DNA from: DSNY01 sp040752195
Lineage (GTDB): Bacteria; Pseudomonadota; Gammaproteobacteria; Burkholderiales; Burkholderiaceae_F
Assembly: GCA_040752195.1 (NCBI GenBank)
Contig: JBFMFC010000064.1
Coordinates: 1-18,365 of the forward strand
Length of the DNA: 18,365 bases
Reading direction: 5' to 3'
The notes under the pieces are model-generated. The model searched no databases and was not told the DNA's origin. It worked only from the letters and a program-made list of their open reading frames with translations. The first letter of the stretch is position 1. Each line of letters opens with the position of its first letter. A program made the position numbers and the translations under genes. Below are positions 15,338 to 18,365 of the stretch, piece after piece.

Positions 15338-15537
15338 ACTGAGGCGCGCTCATCGCAAAAGTCTACCGCCGAATTCCCCGACGCAAGCTCGGGGCGCACT
15401 CGGTGGTAAGTACTGGGCACCGGCATGAGATGACCCTGTCGCGATCGTGCACAAGGACGTTCGTCGAATCGCGAACGCGAGAAGAGTAGGCCCCGTTGCT
15501 CAAGCCGCAGGCCCAATGACGATGTCCGAGTGCCTCC
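15338..15537. other. Intergenic region upstream of the AraC gene
   Basis: About 200 bp with no supported gene. It contains a short hairpin CCCCGA/TCGGGG with a 7-nt loop (15376-15394) and a partial palindrome GTTCG/CGAAC (15459-15476). Either could belong to the AraC promoter or to the end of the accessory region. No -10/-35 pair is convincing. Confidence 0.4.
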
Positions 15538-16016
15538 TCAATGGTCGCCGTGCCGCCGCCGGGATTGGCTCCAGTGCAGGAGACCTCGCAACTGCGACAC
15601 GGTCAACGCTTCCCACACGGCCTGCGGCGCGTCGCGCCTGAGTTCCGGCGGAATCCAACCGGGCTCACAGAACGCGATCGCGAGCAGCGCGCGCGCCTGC
15701 GCCGGCACCTCGGCCGTTGGCGCGACGCCGTCCATGGCCTCCAGGTAGGCCGACCACTGGTNNNNNNNNNNNNNNNNNNNNNNNNNNNNNNNNNNNNNNN
15801 NNNNNNNNNNNNNNNNNNNNNNNNNNNNNNNNNNNNNNNNNNNNNNNNNNNNNNNNNNNNNCGCCTGAGTTCCGGCGGAATCCAACCGGGCTCACAGAAC
15901 GCGATCGCGAGCAGCGCGCGCGCCTGCGCCGGCACCTCGGCCGTTGGCGCGACGCCGTCCATGGCCTCCAGGTAGGCCGACCACTGGTGGGGGGGCAGGT
16001 CGTCGATTGCTGACAC
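15538..16016 (-). CDS. Small hypothetical protein (83 aa) broken by an artefactual assembly gap
   Basis: I do not recognise this protein. As printed, the frame is interrupted by a 100-N gap flanked by two identical 127-bp copies. Removing the Ns and one copy (227 nt) leaves exactly 252 nt, an uninterrupted frame of 83 residues plus stop, running MSAIDDLPPHQWSAYL... to ...SQSRRRHGDH. The GTG start at 16016 has a good AGGAG 7 nt upstream. The protein is helical in appearance, with two Trp-containing segments (AVWEALTVSQLRGLLHW). Its neighbours (decayed gene, serine recombinase) suggest a mobile-element cargo or phage-like gene, but there is no domain to support a function. Confidence 0.6.
15635..15761. 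repeat. Left copy of 127-bp duplicated gap flank
   Basis: Identical over all 127 bases to 15862-15988 and ending exactly where the N run begins. Exact direct duplication touching a gap on both sides is what unmerged contig ends sharing one long k-mer look like. It is most likely not a biological repeat. Confidence 0.9.
15762..15861. other. Scaffold gap of exactly 100 N
   Basis: One hundred Ns, the conventional placeholder for a gap of unknown size. With the identical flanks it implies a scaffold join in which overlapping contig ends were not merged. The linkage of the catabolic locus to the recombinase region depends on this join. Confidence 0.98.
15862..15988. repeat. Right copy of 127-bp duplicated gap flank
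   Basis: Second, identical copy of the 127-bp sequence at 15635-15761, starting immediately after the N run. Both copies encode the same internal part of the 83-residue hypothetical protein. Confidence 0.9.
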
Positions 16017-16063
16017 ACGCAGCTCCTGTTCGAGTACACGTGTAGCAACCGGCCCGAGCGCCC

Positions 16064-16626
16064 TTAGTGCAACGACGAAGACACCGGCTGCCGCGAGCGC
16101 CCCTCGGCGCCTTGCGACTGCGGGACCGGGAGATGGACGGCCAAGTCATCACCGCTACTGGCGGCACTGCCGACTGGAGGGTCTCAGGCTCGAGCAGCGC
16201 GGCCACGGCGCATGTGTACTGCTGCAGCATCGTGTCTGCCGACGGGACGATGGACGCTTTGCAGCGCCGGATCAGGTCATCGCCCGTGTCGCCGTGACTG
16301 AACCCGACCACGACGGGCGCGAGCTGATTCGTCGCGGACGCATGTACGGCAATCAGCACGGACTGCTGCTCGACGCACTCGCGCACCCACGCCTGTTCGC
16401 GCGTTCCGAGCACCGGCACGACGAGTCGGTACTGCAGTTGCACCGGCCGCACCGGCACGACGACCAAGCAGAGTCCGTCGTCGTTCCTGAGCACGGTCAC
16501 GCGTTTGCCGGCGGGCGAGAGGCGGCTCTTCAGTCACCTGAGTTCCGCCTCACGGAGTTCGACGAGCAGTGCGTGTTGGTCGAGCTTCGGGCCGTCCTTC
16601 GCGGTCGCGAGTTTGGCGCGCGCCAT
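16064..16626 (-). pseudogene. Unrecognised, probably decayed gene with an in-frame stop and a frame change
   Basis: No family recognised. An ATG at 16626 opens a 30-residue frame (MARAKLATAKDG...) that ends in TGA at 16534-16536. The same frame continues at once as LKSRLSPAGKRVTVLRND... with strongly GC-biased third codon positions, typical of coding DNA here, for about 120 codons to roughly 16160. Beyond that the frame turns arginine/cysteine-rich, while the -1 frame becomes plausible (SSGDDLAVHLPVPQSQ...) and stops at TAA 16064-16066, just before the ribosome-binding site of the 83-residue gene. The simplest reading is one gene of about 186 codons with one nonsense codon and one frameshift. 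Separate small genes, or sequencing errors near the gap, are alternatives; a GTG at 16500 could start the middle part alone. Confidence 0.35.
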
Positions 16627-16660
16627 GCCCGGCAAGCCCGCTCCGGCGTGGCAGGCTGGC

Positions 16661-16715
16661 GCCACAGGGGTTTCGTCCTGTCTTGGGACCCCGTGGAGAC
16701 AAACCCCCTGTCGGC
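16661..16715. repeat. 55-bp imperfect inverted repeat beside the recombinase gene
   Basis: Arms 16664-16677 and 16698-16711 pair at 13 of 14 positions (one wobble, one mismatch) around a 20-nt loop, and GCC/GGC at the outer edges extends the stem. It lies just beyond the recombinase terminator. It may be part of a bidirectional terminator, or, given its size and place, a recombinase-related site. Only the symmetry is seen directly. Confidence 0.5.
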
Positions 16716-16720
16716 CGTGG

Positions 16721-16750
16721 CAAAGAAAAAGCGGGGACCGAAGTCCCCGC
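16721..16750 (-). terminator. Intrinsic terminator of the serine recombinase gene
   Basis: On the minus strand an 8-bp stem GCGGGGAC / GTCCCCGC closes a TTCG tetraloop and is followed by TTTTTCTTTG. It begins 10 nt after the recombinase stop codon (16761). This is a textbook Rho-independent terminator for that gene. Confidence 0.88.
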
Positions 16751-16760
16751 CCTGAAAGAT

Positions 16761-18240
16761 TCACTGCTTGCACTGGATGACGCGCACCGCCCAACGCGTT
16801 GGCCGATGCGCGGAACAGCGTACTTCGACCCTCAAGACCTCCACACCATCGACCACCGTATCGCTGTCGGCGGCGATGGCAAGCCCGCTGCCGGTTGCGA
16901 TTTCGACCTCATAGACAGCCGTGTGACGCTGCGGCCGGGCCACCAGCGCAATGCGCGGGAACAGCCTGGCCAGGACGGCCTGCGTTCGCTCGAGGTCGCC
17001 TTCGCCCTCGAGCAGGCGGGCAAGGACCGCGAGCGGTTCGACCGCGAGCTGCCGCTCGATCGCCGCGCGTTCCTTTGCGGACACCTGGCTTGTCGCCAGG
17101 GACCTGACTTCATCCTCGAGCCGGCGCCGCTCCGCGGACGCCTCGCGGTACTGCCGCTCGAGAATCGGGTCGTCCTCCGGCAGCTCCCGAAGCTGCCGCG
17201 CCAGGCGCTCGCAGGCGCGGGTCGCCTGCTTCAGCGCCTGCTGCAGCCTCGCCATGTCCTCGTCGCGACCGCCGTTCAGGCGCAGCCGTAGGCGGCGTCT
17301 GAACTCCTCGACCGCGGCCTGCGAGAACACCGACCGCAGCACGTGCTGGAGCATCTTCAGCGTGCCCGCGGTCGACACGTAGCCGAGAAACCCGGCCTTG
17401 GCGCGCACCGCAACGGCCGCGGCGCAGGCAGCGCAATAGGCGCTCTCCCGGCCGCGCGCGACATTCACGGTCAGCACGGCGCCGCACGGCCCGCACGTCA
17501 GCAGCCCGGCGAGCAGATGCTTGCGCCCGCCGCGCAGCGGCCGCTGCGTGCGGTCATTGCAGATGCGCCAGGTCTCGTCGTCGACCAGCCGCAACTGCGG
17601 CCGGTCGAACGTCCTGGGCTCGAGTGCGCGGCCGCTGCGCCGTGCCTTTGCGCGACAGGCGCTGCTTCCCTGCCAGACGAACTTGCCGGCGTAGATGGGA
17701 TTCGCAAGCAGCCGATGCACCGTGCTCTGCCGCCAGAAAGCGCGATGCTCCTTTCGGGCGGCGCGCGGGGTCGGCACGCCGCGCCGGTTCAGCCATGCCG
17801 CGATGCTGCGATAGGAACGGCCGCCCCGGCGCATCGCGAACATCTCGCGCACGATGGCCGCTTCGGCCTCGTCGACCTCCCAGCGCGTACCCACGACGGT
17901 TCCGTCCGATGCGGTCTCGACCTCACGCCGGTAGCCGAAAGGCGCGTCGGCAATCATGAAGCCGCGCTCGAGCTGGCCGAGCATGCCGCGCGAGACGCGA
18001 TGGCGCGTCTCGCGCCGCGCCTGCTGGGCCACGGCGCCGATGACGCCGAACAGCAGCCCCCAGGACGGTTGCGCCGAGTCGATGCCGTCGGCCGTGACCA
18101 GCCGCACCCGCGTGCTTTCGACGCGCTCCTGAAGGCGCGCCAGTTCCAGCGCCCCGCGCGCCAGACGCGAGACCTCGTCGACGACCAGCGCGTCGAAGGC
18201 GCGCCGCTCCCACGCCGCCAGAAGCTGCGCGTAGCCAAGG
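16761..18240 (-). pseudogene. Large serine recombinase, N-terminally truncated by an insertion
   Basis: Large serine recombinase/integrase, about 493 codons remaining. The C-terminal half of the resolvase domain is present (FDALVVDEVSRLARG, then VRLVTADGID), followed by the long alpha-E region, a Recombinase (PF07508-like) domain (WEVDEAEAAIVREMFAMRRG ... NPIYAGKFVW), a zinc ribbon (LTCGPCG ... YCAAC) and a coiled coil (about 17080-17290). The first 60-65 residues, with the Y-x-R-x-S motif and the catalytic serine, are missing: homology stops at 18240, where repeat DNA begins and an in-frame TGA lies a few codons further. The longest frame with a start is only a GTG at 18107, inside the catalytic domain. 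Such enzymes integrate and excise genomic islands or phages; this copy should be inactive. The missing 5' end may lie beyond the insertion. Confidence 0.85.
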
Positions 18241-18365
18241 TGCGTATTTCAGCGATCGCGGACGGCTGTTTCAGTTTGATCGCGGACGGCGTTTCAGCGT
18301 GATCGTGGACGGCATTTCGCGGTGATCGCGGCCGGGCACGGATGCGCGCAAGCGATGTTGGCAAT
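18241..18365. mobile_element. End of a probable IS21-family insertion sequence
   Basis: From 18241 the recombinase homology is replaced by sequence beginning TGCGTATTTCAGCG and containing an array of 22-23 bp repeats. IS21-family elements begin with TG (end with CA) and have several copies of a short repeat near each end that serve as transposase-binding sites; the unit here resembles what I recall from such elements in Burkholderiales. The istA/istB genes would lie past the window end. The element identity is recollection plus structure, not a database match. Confidence 0.55.
18247..18337. repeat. Four tandem 22-23 bp repeats, putative IS transposase-binding sites
   Basis: Units start at 18247, 18269, 18292 and 18315. 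The consensus is TTTCAG-CGTG-ATCGCGGACGGC; unit 1 lacks two bases in the middle, unit 2 has TTTG for CGTG, unit 3 has ATCGTGG, and unit 4 is the most diverged (TTTCGCGGTG, GGCCGG). The period of two helical turns suits several protein monomers bound on one face of the DNA. Confidence 0.8.

Noticed and set aside
16277..16537. 86-codon minus-strand frame starting GTG with a 4-nt overlap to the 30-codon frame
   Set aside because: Arginine-rich and with low GC at third positions, while the other minus-strand frame through the same bases has the coding pattern.
16661..16715. Guanidine-II (mini-ykkC) riboswitch, because ACGG and ACGA occur in the right order
   Set aside because: The bases flanking each ACGR cannot pair into the two required short hairpins, and no guanidine-related gene follows.
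17343..18302. 319-codon plus-strand open frame opposite the recombinase
   Set aside because: Shadow of the recombinase frame; it also runs through the junction into the IS-like repeats, which no real gene should.
18247..18337. CRISPR array
   Set aside because: The repeats are directly adjacent with no unique spacers, and no cas genes are present.

Overview
The window is GC-rich DNA with dense minus-strand operons, 4-nt start/stop overlaps, a branched-chain-type (Liv) ABC transporter and an orphan Bug-type binding protein. That style suggests a betaproteobacterium of the Burkholderiales. This is inferred from gene content, because no rRNA or other marker gene is present.

Positions 9-15337 hold one catabolic locus, all on the minus strand and so transcribed from right to left. 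An AraC-family regulator (14405-15337) lies first. After it come a three-subunit molybdenum hydroxylase (large 11211-14210, FAD 10378-11214, 2Fe-2S 9851-10381), a Bug-type binding protein (8837-9817), an aryl/heteroaryl acyl-CoA ligase (7252-8799), a UbiD-family decarboxylase (5804-7255), an enoyl-CoA hydratase-family protein (4630-5442), and a complete Liv transporter: binding protein, two permeases and two ATPases (9-4613). This set of enzymes matches the hmf furan pathway (2-furoate CoA ligase HmfD, furoyl-CoA dehydrogenase HmfABC, hydratase-family HmfE, UbiD-type furandicarboxylate decarboxylase HmfF). My working model is uptake of furoate or furandicarboxylate, decarboxylation of the diacid by UbiD, CoA activation, Mo-dependent ring hydroxylation, then ring opening and hydrolysis to 2-oxoglutarate. 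The substrate is inferred. Another (hetero)aromatic acid is possible.

The most unusual feature of the locus is the large Mo subunit. It carries a C-terminal CoxG-like SRPBCC domain and a basic, aromatic tail, which suggests a built-in route for electrons to membrane quinone. Other points are a 40-bp-spaced direct repeat upstream of the Mo operon (candidate AraC-type operator), a TTG start with a strong Shine-Dalgarno for the 2Fe-2S subunit, a 361-bp non-coding gap inside the operon, and a 9-bp GC hairpin between the Liv binding protein and the permeases.

Positions 15338-18365 are different in character: accessory DNA. They hold a 100-N scaffold gap flanked by two identical 127-bp copies (an assembly artefact; collapsing it restores an 83-codon gene), a decayed unrecognised gene, a strong intrinsic terminator, a long imperfect inverted repeat, and a large serine recombinase. 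The recombinase has lost its N-terminal catalytic part exactly where an array of 22-23 bp tandem repeats begins. The array looks like the end of an IS21-family insertion sequence that continues beyond the window. Because the gap lies between the two regions, their adjacency rests on scaffolding.
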